A stretch of DNA of 64,000 bases, from the NCBI RefSeq assembly GCF_026340305.1, contig NZ_JAPEPI010000002.1:2604001-2668000 (forward strand), written 5' to 3'. Both the position numbers and the translations under genes were made by a program. Shown piece by piece: positions 1-8,392 of this stretch. Every line of letters starts with the position of its first letter. The stretch's first letter is position 1. Source of the DNA: Streptomyces sp. NBC_01381 (lineage in GTDB: Bacteria; Actinomycetota; Actinomycetes; Streptomycetales; Streptomycetaceae). Under the pieces are notes generated by a model, which saw nothing but the letters and a program-made list of their open reading frames with translations, was not told the origin of the DNA and ran no database searches.

Positions 1-1366
1 GCCACTGCGAACTCAGATCCAGGGCTGCCGGGTCCGCGTCCGGGTGGATGCCCGCCGCGCAGAGCGGGAAGTCGTAGCCATACAGCTTGTGCGCGTCCCA
101 GATGTCCGAACTCGGCACTCCCGGCTGGGGTTCCAGCATCCCCATCCGCGACGACCACTCCACGCAGCGCGGGCGTGCCGCCTGGAGGTGGGGCGAGAGC
201 GTTGTCTTGTAGGGGAGGTTGAAGTCGGGGAGGAGGGAAGGGCCGACCCGTTGGAAGGGGATGTGCGTGTGGCCGCGCAGCCGTTCCGCGCCCGTGGCCG
301 ACAGGAGCGCCTTGATCCCGGCGGCCGACGTGCCCAGGCCCGAGGGTCCTGCGAGCGGCGAGGCCGCGGCGGCGGCCTTCTCGTTCATGTAGCGGCTGGA
401 GACCATGTGCCACTCGTGCCCTCCGGACTGCCAGTCCTGCAGGCCCTTGGCGTACGCGAGGACGTCCGCGCACTCCTGCGCGGGGAGCCCGGTGGAGGCG
501 AACAGCGGGGCCAGTTCGGTGAGCGCCGTGCTCTCGAACTGCTGCATCCGCGAGGTCAGGAGATCGTTCACCGCCTCCGCGGCCTCCTGCGTCGTGCAGT
601 CCAGGAACTTCTCAAGCACCAGGACGCCATTGGAGAGTTCGCCCTCGTCCTCGATCTCCCGCTGGTACGAGAACAGGTCGTTGCGCAGGTGGACGGCGTC
701 GGAGAACGTCTCCTTGAGGACCCGCAGCGGCCTGGACTGCGCGACGGCCGGCGGCACTTCGGCTCCCGTCGCGTACTCGATGAGCCCCGCCGACCAGGGC
801 GCGCCGCCCACCTTGCGGCGCATCTCGATGTACTCGACGGGGTTCGCGATCCGCCCCTCGTTGATGTTCGAGAGCTCCCACAGGGACTCGTTCAGGAGGT
901 TCTTCGTGCTCTCGGCGAACCGTTCCCTCCAGCCCTGCGACATGTGCGGCACCGTCCGCGCCCACAGGTCCGCGAGCCCCGCCTCGACCGGATTGGTCGG
1001 CTCCGGCACGGGCGTGGACAGATCCATGGGCATGAAGGCCGGCAGCCGGTCGAGATGGGCCTTGCCGCCCTCGCGGTCCTGGGTGCGTTTGAAGAGTTCG
1101 AGGAAGTGGTCGTCGAAGAAGAACACCCACACGTACCAGTCGGTGACCAGCGACAGCGCGGGGCCGTCGCAGTCGGGGTGGGTGTAGGAACACAGCAGCG
1201 GATAGTCGTGGGCGTCCAGATCGCTCTCCTCCCAGACACCCGAGCCCTCCAGCATTCCCATGTCGCGTGCCCACTTCTTGGAGTGCGCCTTCGCCTCTTC
1301 CACATGCGGGTTGAGGCGGGCGGGATGAACCATGTAGAAGCGGGGCAGGTCGAAGGGCTGCGACAT
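1..1366 (-). CDS. geoA: Germacradienol/geosmin synthase (5' part, cut by window edge)
   Basis: Bifunctional sesquiterpene cyclase. In the family the N-terminal domain turns farnesyl diphosphate into germacradienol and the C-terminal domain turns that into geosmin, the earthy odour. About 455 codons are visible; the family is usually 700-750 residues, so the stop and most of the C-terminal domain lie to the left. The Mg-binding DDHFLE motif is at residues 85-90 and the NDLFSYQRE (NSE) motif at 229-237, at the spacing known for this enzyme. The ATG at 1366 gives the expected MSQPFDLPRFY start. A second helical segment begins near residue 385, as expected for the two-domain form. Identification is firm; activity of the second domain cannot be judged here. 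Confidence 0.96.
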   Translation of the reverse strand, partial: MSQPFDLPRFYMVHPARLNPHVEEAKAHSKKWARDMGMLEGSGVWEESDLDAHDYPLLCSYTHPDCDGPALSLVTDWYVWVFFFDDHFLELFKRTQDREGGKAHLDRLPAFMPMDLSTPVPEPTNPVEAGLADLWARTVPHMSQGWRERFAESTKNLLNESLWELSNINEGRIANPVEYIEMRRKVGGAPWSAGLIEYATGAEVPPAVAQSRPLRVLKETFSDAVHLRNDLFSYQREIEDEGELSNGVLVLEKFLDCTTQEAAEAVNDLLTSRMQQFESTALTELAPLFASTGLPAQECADVLAYAKGLQDWQSGGHEWHMVSSRYMNEKAAAAASPLAGPSGLGTSAAGIKALLSATGAERLRGHTHIPFQRVGPSLLPDFNLPYKTTLSPHLQAARPRCVEWSSRMGMLEPQPGVPSSDIWDAHKLYGYDFPLCAAGIHPDADPAALDLSSQW

Positions 1367-1477
1367 TCGGTCGTTTTCTCCTCGCGCGGCGGCGTATGGG
1401 CCACTCAGCACTACCCGTACGGCGCCGGCCGATGCGACGGCCGCCGGGGCGTCACACCATCGCGTGATCCGTGGAAC

Positions 1478-3403
1478 TCAAACCCACTTCATGGAGCAGG
1501 TGGCGAGCTCGCCCGGTGTTCCGTCCGGGGCGACCGGGGTGAGCGTCAGCTCCGTGGCCGCCTCGTTCCCCTGCCGCCGCAGCGACTTCACGTAGTACAC
1601 CTCGTCGTAGATCCGCCCGAGCCACTCGTCCTCCCGGCGCAGGTCGTAGTACCAGACCTCTCCGGGGTCCGCGATGCGCCAGGAGAGGAAGACCTCGGCT
1701 GTGTCGGCGCCCTCTTCGGCTACGTACGCGGTGTCGACCTGGAAGGCCTTGGGGCGTGAGGGCAGTGCGGTGAACTTGTTCTCCCGCAGGGCGAGTTCGC
1801 CGAGGTGAACCTCGGATGCCGTGCGCACGGCCAGCGCCGCGATCGTGCGGTCGCGGAACTCCGTGAGGGGGTGGGTGGACGTGTGCCATCCGGTTCCGGT
1901 GCCGGGGGTCGCCCGCGCCCGCAGCCACACGAAGTGCTCCGTGTCGTCGGCGAAGAGCAGCCCCACCTCCAGGGCGCCCCCGGCCCCCGCGTACGTGACC
2001 GAGACCCTCTCCCCGCCCGTGCGCACCGCGAGCTCCGTCTTGTAGAGGCGGACCGTCGCGCCGCCCGGCAGGCGCAGCGAGCAGCCGCCGTCGTACGCCT
2101 TTGTGTAGTCGTAGTCCGGCGGCGCGTCCCCGCCCTCCGACCAGAACTGCCAGGTGGGCAGGACGTCTTGGACCGACGCGTTGTACCATTCCGCGTCGCT
2201 CGCCCGGCGCCCCGCCAGGAAGAAGCCGCGGCCGTGGCCGGTGTTGAAGCGGGTGACGAAGGGGAACGCGCCGATCACCGATCGCTCGGTGACGTAGTGC
2301 GCCACGCCGTCCCACTTGAGGTGGTTGTCCGGCTCCGGGACGCCGGGCTCGTGGGTCAGGACGCGGCCGGTCCGCGTGGGGTCGCAGGACGGGCCCGACC
2401 AGTAGCGGCGCTCCCGCTCGAAGACGGCGTCCTGCGCGTCCGGGTCCTCGTGCCCGGGATGCAGCTCCCACACGAAGTGCGAGCCGAACAGGGCCCAACT
2501 GGTCCTGGCCGGACGGCCTTCGGGGAAGACGAGGCGCGGGTCGTACTCCGGATCGAAGCCGAACTGCTCGTTCTCCGTGCCGTGGAACACCGCCTCGTAC
2601 GGATCGCGGCCGAGCCGCAGCGCCGTGGCCCGGGAGGTCCCGACGCCGGCCTCGGTCATCCAGTAGTTGGCGAAGAAGCTGTCGGCGCCCGCCTCCAGCC
2701 AGGGGGCGTTCTCCTCGTTCAGGTGGTTCAGGTAGTCGAGCCCGCCGTCGGGCCGGATCGTGTCGTACCACTGGATGTGGAAGCCCTCCGGAGCGCGAGA
2801 CCGCAGATAACCGAGCAGCTCGCGCAGCCGCTTCGCCTCGTCCGGCGGGGTCTCGGCCTCGTGATTGATGAAATAGCCGTCGAACCCGAAGTACGCGGCC
2901 ATCTCGATCATTTTGTCCGCCACCGGGTACGAGCCGTCGGGGCGCCGTTCGAGATACGCGGCGAACTCGCCCGGCCGCGGCCAGAACCAGCAGCCGAGGC
3001 TCCTGACGCCATTGCGGTGCGCCGCGTCCGTGTAGGCGGGATTGGGCGGGTTGATCAGGCCGTGGACCGGTTCGGCCACCGGCGATCCGTCGACGGGCAG
3101 ACCGTGCCAGGAGCCGTAGAAGTCCGTGTACTGCCAGAAGCGGAGCAGCCGCCGGGCGAAGGAGTCGTCGTACTTCCGGGCGGTGAAGAACGCCCCGTCG
3201 TAGTCGTTGCACAGGTTCATCACCTGGGCGCCGGTGGGGAGTTCGGGCCGCGCCTGGGTGGCGGGGAAGGGTGCGATGCGGGGCGCGAGCGGAACGCGTG
3301 AGCGGAAGTGGCGGGCCCAACGGTCGGACCGCGGGCTCCAGTTCTTCAGCGCCTCGGCGTCGTAGCCGTGCATGAAGGGCTGATGGCCTGGTTCTGGGCT
3401 CAT
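1478..3403 (-). CDS. GH85 endo-beta-N-acetylglucosaminidase
   Basis: Endoglycosidase that cuts between the two GlcNAc residues of N-glycan cores. The 641-residue protein carries the GH85 catalytic signature FDGYFINHEAE, with the oxazoline-stabilising Asn at 180 and the acid/base Glu at 182. An early segment NLCNDYDGAFF and a later IQWYDTIRPDGGLDYLN also fit the TIM-barrel fold of this family. No signal peptide is visible, so a cytosolic enzyme is predicted, acting on imported material. The chosen ATG (3403) gives MSPEPGHQPF; an ATG at 3373 is possible and neither has a strong Shine-Dalgarno. The gene is divergent from the LacI regulator at 3611, with paired AGCGCT sites between them, so joint control is likely. 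Confidence 0.9.
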   Translation of the reverse strand: MSPEPGHQPFMHGYDAEALKNWSPRSDRWARHFRSRVPLAPRIAPFPATQARPELPTGAQVMNLCNDYDGAFFTARKYDDSFARRLLRFWQYTDFYGSWHGLPVDGSPVAEPVHGLINPPNPAYTDAAHRNGVRSLGCWFWPRPGEFAAYLERRPDGSYPVADKMIEMAAYFGFDGYFINHEAETPPDEAKRLRELLGYLRSRAPEGFHIQWYDTIRPDGGLDYLNHLNEENAPWLEAGADSFFANYWMTEAGVGTSRATALRLGRDPYEAVFHGTENEQFGFDPEYDPRLVFPEGRPARTSWALFGSHFVWELHPGHEDPDAQDAVFERERRYWSGPSCDPTRTGRVLTHEPGVPEPDNHLKWDGVAHYVTERSVIGAFPFVTRFNTGHGRGFFLAGRRASDAEWYNASVQDVLPTWQFWSEGGDAPPDYDYTKAYDGGCSLRLPGGATVRLYKTELAVRTGGERVSVTYAGAGGALEVGLLFADDTEHFVWLRARATPGTGTGWHTSTHPLTEFRDRTIAALAVRTASEVHLGELALRENKFTALPSRPKAFQVDTAYVAEEGADTAEVFLSWRIADPGEVWYYDLRREDEWLGRIYDEVYYVKSLRRQGNEAATELTLTPVAPDGTPGELATCSMKWV

Positions 3404-3492
3404 CCGGGTGAGAGTGAAGCAGAAACACGGCCTCGTCAATACCCGTAACGGCACCGGAATTTGTATTCTCACACCCCCTTGTCGCGGGCATC

Positions 3493-3531
3493 TTTAGCGC
3501 TTTAGCCTGCTCGCCCTCAAGCGCTTTAGCC
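3493..3531. promoter_or_regulatory. Paired LacI-type operator candidates
   Basis: The 12-base AGCGCTTTAGCC occurs exactly twice (3496-3507 and 3520-3531), 24 bases apart. Each copy holds the AGCGCT palindrome typical of LacI-family operator centres. They lie between the divergent GH85 gene and lacI-type gene, where an autoregulating repressor would bind. Assignment to this LacI protein is inferred. Confidence 0.6.
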
Positions 3532-3553
3532 AGGCGTCGTTCCATCAGCGTTT

Positions 3554-3586
3554 CATCAACGGTCCATCAACGGTCCATCAACGGTC
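3554..3586. repeat. Three perfect tandem 11-bp repeats
   Basis: CATCAACGGTC is repeated three times without a gap, followed by a degenerate AGTCAACG copy. A related CATCAGCG precedes it at 3543. The array sits in the leader just before the Shine-Dalgarno of the LacI gene. It could be a regulator-binding array spaced by one helical turn, or simply a slippage product. Confidence 0.8.
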
Positions 3587-3610
3587 AGTCAACGCGAGGG
3601 GAGGTCACGC

Positions 3611-4657
3611 ATGCGTCGCACTCCGGCACGGCGCCCCACCATCAAGGACATCGCCGTGCGGGCCGGTGTCTCGGAGAGCGCCGTCTCCTTCGCGCTCAAC
3701 GGGCGGCCCGGAGTCTCCGAGTCCACCCGCGACCGCGTCCGCAGGGTCGCCGAAGAGCTCGGCTGGCGGCCGAGCGCCGCCGCGCGGGCCCTCTCCGGGG
3801 AGGGCTCGGGCACGGTCGGGCTCGTCCTGGCCAGACCGGCCCGGACGCTGGGCGTCGAGTCGTTCTTCCTCCAGCTCGTCTCCGGCATCCAGGAGGTGCT
3901 CGCGCGCCGCAGGCTCGGGCTGCTCTTCCAGGTCGTCGAGGACATCGACGCGGAGTGCGCGGTCTACCGCCGCTGGTGGGCCGAGCGCCGGGTCGACGGC
4001 ATGCTCGTCGTCGACCCGCGCGGCACGGACCCCCGGCTCCCGCTCCTCGACGAACTGAGGCTGCCCGCGGTCGTCGTGGGCACCCTGCCGGAGCCGCACA
4101 CCGACTACCCCGGCATCTCCAACCTCTGGGCCGACGACGCCCTCGCCATGGCCTCCATCGTCGACCACCTGTACCTGCTCGGCCACCGCCGCATCGCGCA
4201 CATCGCCGGGCTCCCCGAACTCACCCACACCCGGCGGCGCATCCGCTCCCTGCGGGCCGAGGCCGACCGGCGCGGCCTGAGCGACGTGCACTCGCTCACC
4301 ACCGACTACTCCGACGCCCAGGGGGCCGAGGCCACCCGCCGGGTCCTCGCGGGGGAGCGGCGGCCCACCGCGATCGTGTACGACAACGACGTGCTGGCCG
4401 TCGCCGGACTCGGTGTCGCCGCCGAGCACGGCATCTCCGTACCCGCAGACCTCGCGATCGTCGCCTGGGACGACTCCGTCCTCACCCGCTCGACCCACCC
4501 CGCGCTCACCGCCCTGGTCCGCGACACCGCCGTCTACGGCGGGCACGCGGCCGAGCAGCTGATCGCCCTCCTCGACGGCGGCCCCGCCGTCCGCGTCCAG
4601 GACCAGCTCCCGCACCTGGAGGCGCGCGGCAGCACCGCAGCGCGCGCCGCCCCCTGA
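3611..4657 (+). CDS. LacI-family transcriptional repressor
   Basis: A 348-residue DNA-binding regulator. The N-terminal helix-turn-helix reads PTIKDIAVRAGVSESAVSFALNG with the hinge helix around RPSAAARALS, then a periplasmic-binding-protein-like sensor domain ending in the usual DLAIVAWDDS region. The start has a strong GAGGGGAGG upstream. It is divergent from GH85 and precedes the ABC transporter genes by 63 bases. In this family a sugar ligand usually releases the repressor; here a GlcNAc- or fucose-containing glycan fragment is the logical inducer, which is inference from the neighbours. It probably acts on the AGCGCT sites at 3496 and 3520. Confidence 0.93.
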   Translation: MRRTPARRPTIKDIAVRAGVSESAVSFALNGRPGVSESTRDRVRRVAEELGWRPSAAARALSGEGSGTVGLVLARPARTLGVESFFLQLVSGIQEVLARRRLGLLFQVVEDIDAECAVYRRWWAERRVDGMLVVDPRGTDPRLPLLDELRLPAVVVGTLPEPHTDYPGISNLWADDALAMASIVDHLYLLGHRRIAHIAGLPELTHTRRRIRSLRAEADRRGLSDVHSLTTDYSDAQGAEATRRVLAGERRPTAIVYDNDVLAVAGLGVAAEHGISVPADLAIVAWDDSVLTRSTHPALTALVRDTAVYGGHAAEQLIALLDGGPAVRVQDQLPHLEARGSTAARAAP

Positions 4658-4720
4658 GCACCCCCCACGCACCGTCCCCGCGTCAAGACAACGTTGCCAA
4701 CCCGGAGGTATCAACCCGCC

Positions 4721-6361
4721 ATGAAGTGGACCAGACTGGGCGTCACGGGCGCGGCCGCTCTCGCGCTCTCCGTCACCGCAGGCTGTTCGGCGACCCCCAC
4801 CGCCTCCGGCGGCAGGGGCACGGACTCGCTGACCGTGAACATGGGCTTCTCCGGCAACACCATCGCCCGCAACTTCAGCCCGTTCTCGGTGAAGGCGAGC
4901 CAGGGCACCTTCGGCTTCCAGTACGAGCCGCTGTTCTCCTTCAACAACCTCCAGGGCGGCAAGTTCGTCCCCTGGCTCGCCACCAAGTACGCCTGGTCCG
5001 ACGGCGGCAAGAAGATCACCATCGATCTGGACAAGCGCGCCAACTGGAGCGACGGCACCAAGCTGACCGCCAAGGACGTCATCTTCGCCTTGGAGTACGT
5101 CACCAAGCAGGACCTGCCGGTGGACTGGCGGTTCGAGTACGAGAAGGCGACCGCGACCGACGACCACACCGTGGTCATCACCTTCGACACCCCCGGCTAC
5201 GCCCGCCTGCGCAACATCGGCTCCATCCGCCCCGTCCCCGCCAAGATCTGGAAGGGCAAGGACGGCAAGACCTTCACCAACCCCGACCCGGTGGCCAGCG
5301 GCCCGTACAAGCTCAAGCGGTACGCGGCCCAGCAGCTCACCTTCGAGGCCAGGGACGACTACTGGAAGCAGAAGGTGCCGGTGAAGACCCTCAAGGCGCC
5401 GGTCGTCTCCTCGTCGTCCGAGATAGGCAAGCTGCTCAGCGGCGAGGTCGAGTGGAGCGGCGGCGCCGTGCCCGACGTGAAGAAGAGCTACGTCGACAAG
5501 GACCCGAAGAACCACCACGCCTGGTATCCCACCTACGGCGGCACCTACATGTTCTTCAACCACAAGAAGGCGCCGTTCAAGAACGTCCACGTCCGCAAGG
5601 GCCTCTCCCTCGCCGTCGACCGCTCCGAGCTCGCCGACCTCGGCAACCCGGGCATGCTCAAGCCGCTCAACCTCACCGGACTCGACACCCGGACGCAGGG
5701 CAAATGGATCGACGGCCAGTATCAGGATGCCGATCAGCCCAAGCCCGAACTGGCTGCAGCACAGAAGGAGTTCGCCAAGGCCGGATACGAGATGAAGGAC
5801 GGGAAGCTCGTCGGCAAGGACGGCAAGCAGCTCGGCTTCACGATCCTCGAAGTGACCGAGTTCGCCGACTCCATCCAGCGGGACAAGGTCCTCGCCCAGC
5901 AGCTGAAGAAGGCCGGCGTCAAGGTCGAGGTCCAGCCCATGCCGAGCGCCCAGCTCGACACGGCCCGTCAGCAGGCCAAGTTCGACGTCCTGGTCGGCGG
6001 CGCCGTCTTCTACAACACGCCGTACAACTTCTACCGGGACATGCTGCACAGCGACAACGTCGGCATCTGGACCAACTACGGCCACTACAAGAGCGCGAAG
6101 GCCGACGGCATCCTCAAGGAGATGGAGCGCGCGGGCGACGACGCGACCATCAAGAAGCTCTCCGCGAAGCTGGAGAAGCTGATGATCGACGAGGTGCCCG
6201 CCGCCCCGCTCATCACCAACGGAGCCTCCGCCCAGTACAACAGCAAGAACTGGACCGGCTGGCCCGACGAGAAGAACCCCTACGCCATCCCCGCGCCCTG
6301 GGCGGGCCCCACCGACATGGTGCGGACGATCCTGTCCCTCCGCCCCGCGAAGGCGGGCTAG
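4721..6361 (+). CDS. ABC transporter substrate-binding lipoprotein, oligopeptide family (SBP_bac_5)
   Basis: Extracellular solute receptor of a peptide/opine/nickel-type importer, 546 residues. A lipoprotein signal ends in VTAGC, with Cys 22 the predicted lipidation site. The body has family-5 features: FSPFSVKAS near the start, then SDGTKLTAKDVIFALEY and a DPVASGPYKLKRY stretch, followed by a second lobe with NHKKAPFKNVHVRKGLSLAVDR. The ATG at 4721 has GGAGGT upstream. It heads a tightly packed set of permeases and ATPases. Members of this family import peptides but also cello-, manno- and chito-oligosaccharides. With GH85, GH29 and GH84 around it, a glycan or glycopeptide ligand is likely, though not shown by sequence alone. 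Confidence 0.92.
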   Translation: MKWTRLGVTGAAALALSVTAGCSATPTASGGRGTDSLTVNMGFSGNTIARNFSPFSVKASQGTFGFQYEPLFSFNNLQGGKFVPWLATKYAWSDGGKKITIDLDKRANWSDGTKLTAKDVIFALEYVTKQDLPVDWRFEYEKATATDDHTVVITFDTPGYARLRNIGSIRPVPAKIWKGKDGKTFTNPDPVASGPYKLKRYAAQQLTFEARDDYWKQKVPVKTLKAPVVSSSSEIGKLLSGEVEWSGGAVPDVKKSYVDKDPKNHHAWYPTYGGTYMFFNHKKAPFKNVHVRKGLSLAVDRSELADLGNPGMLKPLNLTGLDTRTQGKWIDGQYQDADQPKPELAAAQKEFAKAGYEMKDGKLVGKDGKQLGFTILEVTEFADSIQRDKVLAQQLKKAGVKVEVQPMPSAQLDTARQQAKFDVLVGGAVFYNTPYNFYRDMLHSDNVGIWTNYGHYKSAKADGILKEMERAGDDATIKKLSAKLEKLMIDEVPAAPLITNGASAQYNSKNWTGWPDEKNPYAIPAPWAGPTDMVRTILSLRPAKAG

Positions 6362-6365
6362 GCGC

Positions 6366-7442
6366 ATGACGGCCCCCTCCGAAACGGTGGCTGTCGTCGC
6401 GGCAGCCGAAAGCCCGAAGGAACGGCCGGCGCGCCGGCTCAGGCTCGGCGCGGGCCGCTACTTCGTGCAGCGCCTCGGCTTCTATCTGGCCGCCGCGTGG
6501 ATCGCCATCACGCTCAACTTCCTGCTGCCCAGGCTGATGCCGGGCGACCCGGCGTCCGCGCTCATCGCGCAGATGCAGGGCCGCTCGGCGCTCTCCGGCG
6601 AGCAGATCGCCAGCATCTACCGGCTGTTCGGCGATCCGGGCGAACCGCTGTGGAGCCAGTACCTCACCTACCTCGGGCAGGTCGCGCACCTCGACTTCGG
6701 GCTCTCGGTGGCGTTCTTCCCGACGCCGGTGTGGGACGTCATCAGCGCGGGCCTGCCGTGGACGATCGGGCTCGTCGGCATCACCGCCGTCCTGTCCTTC
6801 GTCATCGGCACGGCGGGCGGCATCATGGCGGGCGGCCGCGCGGGCTCACGCGTCGACTCGGTGGCGACGCCGGGCGCGATGTTCCTCAACGCCCTTCCCA
6901 CCTTCTGGATCGCGCTGCTCTTCGTCCTCGTCTTCGGCTTCCAGCTGGCCTGGCTGCCGACGGGCGGCGCGTACGACGGTGACCTGACGCCGGGCTTCAC
7001 GGCCGAGTTCATCGGCAGCGTCATCAGCCATGCCGCGCTGCCCGCGCTCACCATCGCGCTCGGCTGGTCGGCCACCTGGTACATCGGCATGCGGAACATG
7101 ATGATCACGACGGTCTCCGAGGACTACGTTCTCCTCGCCCGCGCCAAGGGACTCGGCAAGAGCCGCGTGATGTTCCGGTACGCGGCCCGCAACGCGATCC
7201 TGCCGAGCGTCGCCGGGTTCGCCATCAACATCGGCAACGTGGTCGGCGGACAGCTCCTGGTGGAGGCCGTCTTCGCGTATCCCGGCGTCGGCTATCTGCT
7301 CTACCAGTCCGTCGCCAGCGTCGACTACCCGCTGATGCAGGCGCTGTTCCTGATGGTCTCGCTGTCGGTCCTCGCCGCGAACTTCCTCGCCGACTCCGTG
7401 TACGGCCTGATCGACCCCCGGGCCAGGGAGGGCCGCGCATGA
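6366..7442 (+). CDS. ABC transporter permease (DppB/OppB type)
   Basis: Inner-membrane channel subunit of 358 residues. A cytoplasmic N-terminal tail of about 30 residues is followed by a first membrane helix (RLGFYLAAAWIAITLNFLLPRLMPG) and the usual DppB-type periplasmic segment before the remaining helices. The coupling (EAA) loop reads LLARAKGLGKSRVMFRYAARNAILP. It starts four bases after the binding-protein stop and ends in an ATGA overlap with the second permease, so the genes are translationally coupled. Confidence 0.94.
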   Translation: MTAPSETVAVVAAAESPKERPARRLRLGAGRYFVQRLGFYLAAAWIAITLNFLLPRLMPGDPASALIAQMQGRSALSGEQIASIYRLFGDPGEPLWSQYLTYLGQVAHLDFGLSVAFFPTPVWDVISAGLPWTIGLVGITAVLSFVIGTAGGIMAGGRAGSRVDSVATPGAMFLNALPTFWIALLFVLVFGFQLAWLPTGGAYDGDLTPGFTAEFIGSVISHAALPALTIALGWSATWYIGMRNMMITTVSEDYVLLARAKGLGKSRVMFRYAARNAILPSVAGFAINIGNVVGGQLLVEAVFAYPGVGYLLYQSVASVDYPLMQALFLMVSLSVLAANFLADSVYGLIDPRAREGRA

Positions 7443-8392
7443 ACCTCAGCCTCAGCAGCTTCAAGGGGCGGCTGCCGGAGAACCGCAAAGTGTGGCTTCC
7501 GGAGAACCGCAAGGTGCGGGCCGGGATCGCGATCCTCGTGTTCTTCGCGCTGTTCGCGCTGGCCGGGCCCTTCCTCGTGGAGGACGTCTTCGGGCTCTCC
7601 GCCACCGCCATCCACACGGCCGACGGCATGCAACCACCCTCCGGATCCCATCTGTTGGGGACGACGGCCACCGGCGAGGACGTCCTGGCCCAGCTCGTCG
7701 TCGGCAGCCGCGTCTCGCTCCTGGTGGGACTGGTCGCCGCCGTCATCTCGACCACCCTGTCGGTGCTGGTCGGCGTCGCGGGCGGCTATCTGGGTGGCAC
7801 CGCGGACGCGCTGCTCACGGCCGGCACGAACATCGCCCTCGTCATTCCCAGCCTGCCCCTGCTGATCATCGTCGCGAGTTACGTCAAGGGGCGCGGCGGC
7901 TGGCTGACGGTGGCCCTCATCATCGGCCTGACGTCCTGGCCGTGGGGTGCCCGCGGCAAACGCGCGCAGACGCTCTCGTTGCGGCGAAGGGACTTCGTCA
8001 CGGCCGCCGAGATGACCGGCGAGAGCCGCTGGTGGATCATCACCCGCGAGCTGATCCCCAGCATGGCGCCGCTGATCTCGGCGAGCTTCCTGTCCGCCGT
8101 GGTCCTCTCGATGTTCGCCGACGCCGGGCTCTCCTTCATCGGCCTCGGCAACATCAACCTCACCAGCTGGGGCTCGATGCTCTACTGGGCGCAGAATGCA
8201 TCGGCCCTGGCGCGCGGCGCCTGGTGGTGGTTCATCCCGCCCGGCGCGTGCATCGCCGTCATCGGCGTCGCGGCGGGCCTCATCAACTTCGGCATCGACG
8301 AGATCGCCAACCCCCGCCTTCGCAAGCCGGGCCGGGCCGTGCGCCGCCGGGCGGCGGCCGCGGCCCTGCGCACCACCGAGGAGGCACGATGA
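7439..8392 (+). CDS. ABC transporter permease (DppC/OppC type)
   Basis: Second channel subunit, 317 residues, with the N-terminal helix and proline-rich periplasmic segment typical of DppC, ending in GSHLLGTTATGEDVLAQLV. The EAA loop is AAEMTGESRWWIITRELIP. It overlaps the preceding permease gene and the following ATPase gene by ATGA at each end. The first 25 residues hold a small internal duplication: LPENRKVWLPENRKV, from two nearly identical stretches of about 21 bases. Confidence 0.94.
   Translation: MNLSLSSFKGRLPENRKVWLPENRKVRAGIAILVFFALFALAGPFLVEDVFGLSATAIHTADGMQPPSGSHLLGTTATGEDVLAQLVVGSRVSLLVGLVAAVISTTLSVLVGVAGGYLGGTADALLTAGTNIALVIPSLPLLIIVASYVKGRGGWLTVALIIGLTSWPWGARGKRAQTLSLRRRDFVTAAEMTGESRWWIITRELIPSMAPLISASFLSAVVLSMFADAGLSFIGLGNINLTSWGSMLYWAQNASALARGAWWWFIPPGACIAVIGVAAGLINFGIDEIANPRLRKPGRAVRRRAAAAALRTTEEAR

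Noticed and set aside
44..1759. Long plus-strand open frame opposite geosmin synthase
   Set aside because: It is a mirror of the minus-strand gene in a GC-rich genome; the predicted protein is Arg/Val/Gly-rich without domains, and the DDHFLE and NSE motifs lie on the other strand.
3404..3610. DasR (GlcNAc regulator) sites in the glycan locus
   Set aside because: I looked for ACTGGTCTAGACCAGT-like sequences and found none; only the AGCGCT pair is convincing.
3605..6367. 920-codon minus-strand open frame opposite LacI and the binding protein
   Set aside because: It covers two well-supported plus-strand genes and a non-coding gap; composition is low-complexity Gly/Val/Leu/Asp.
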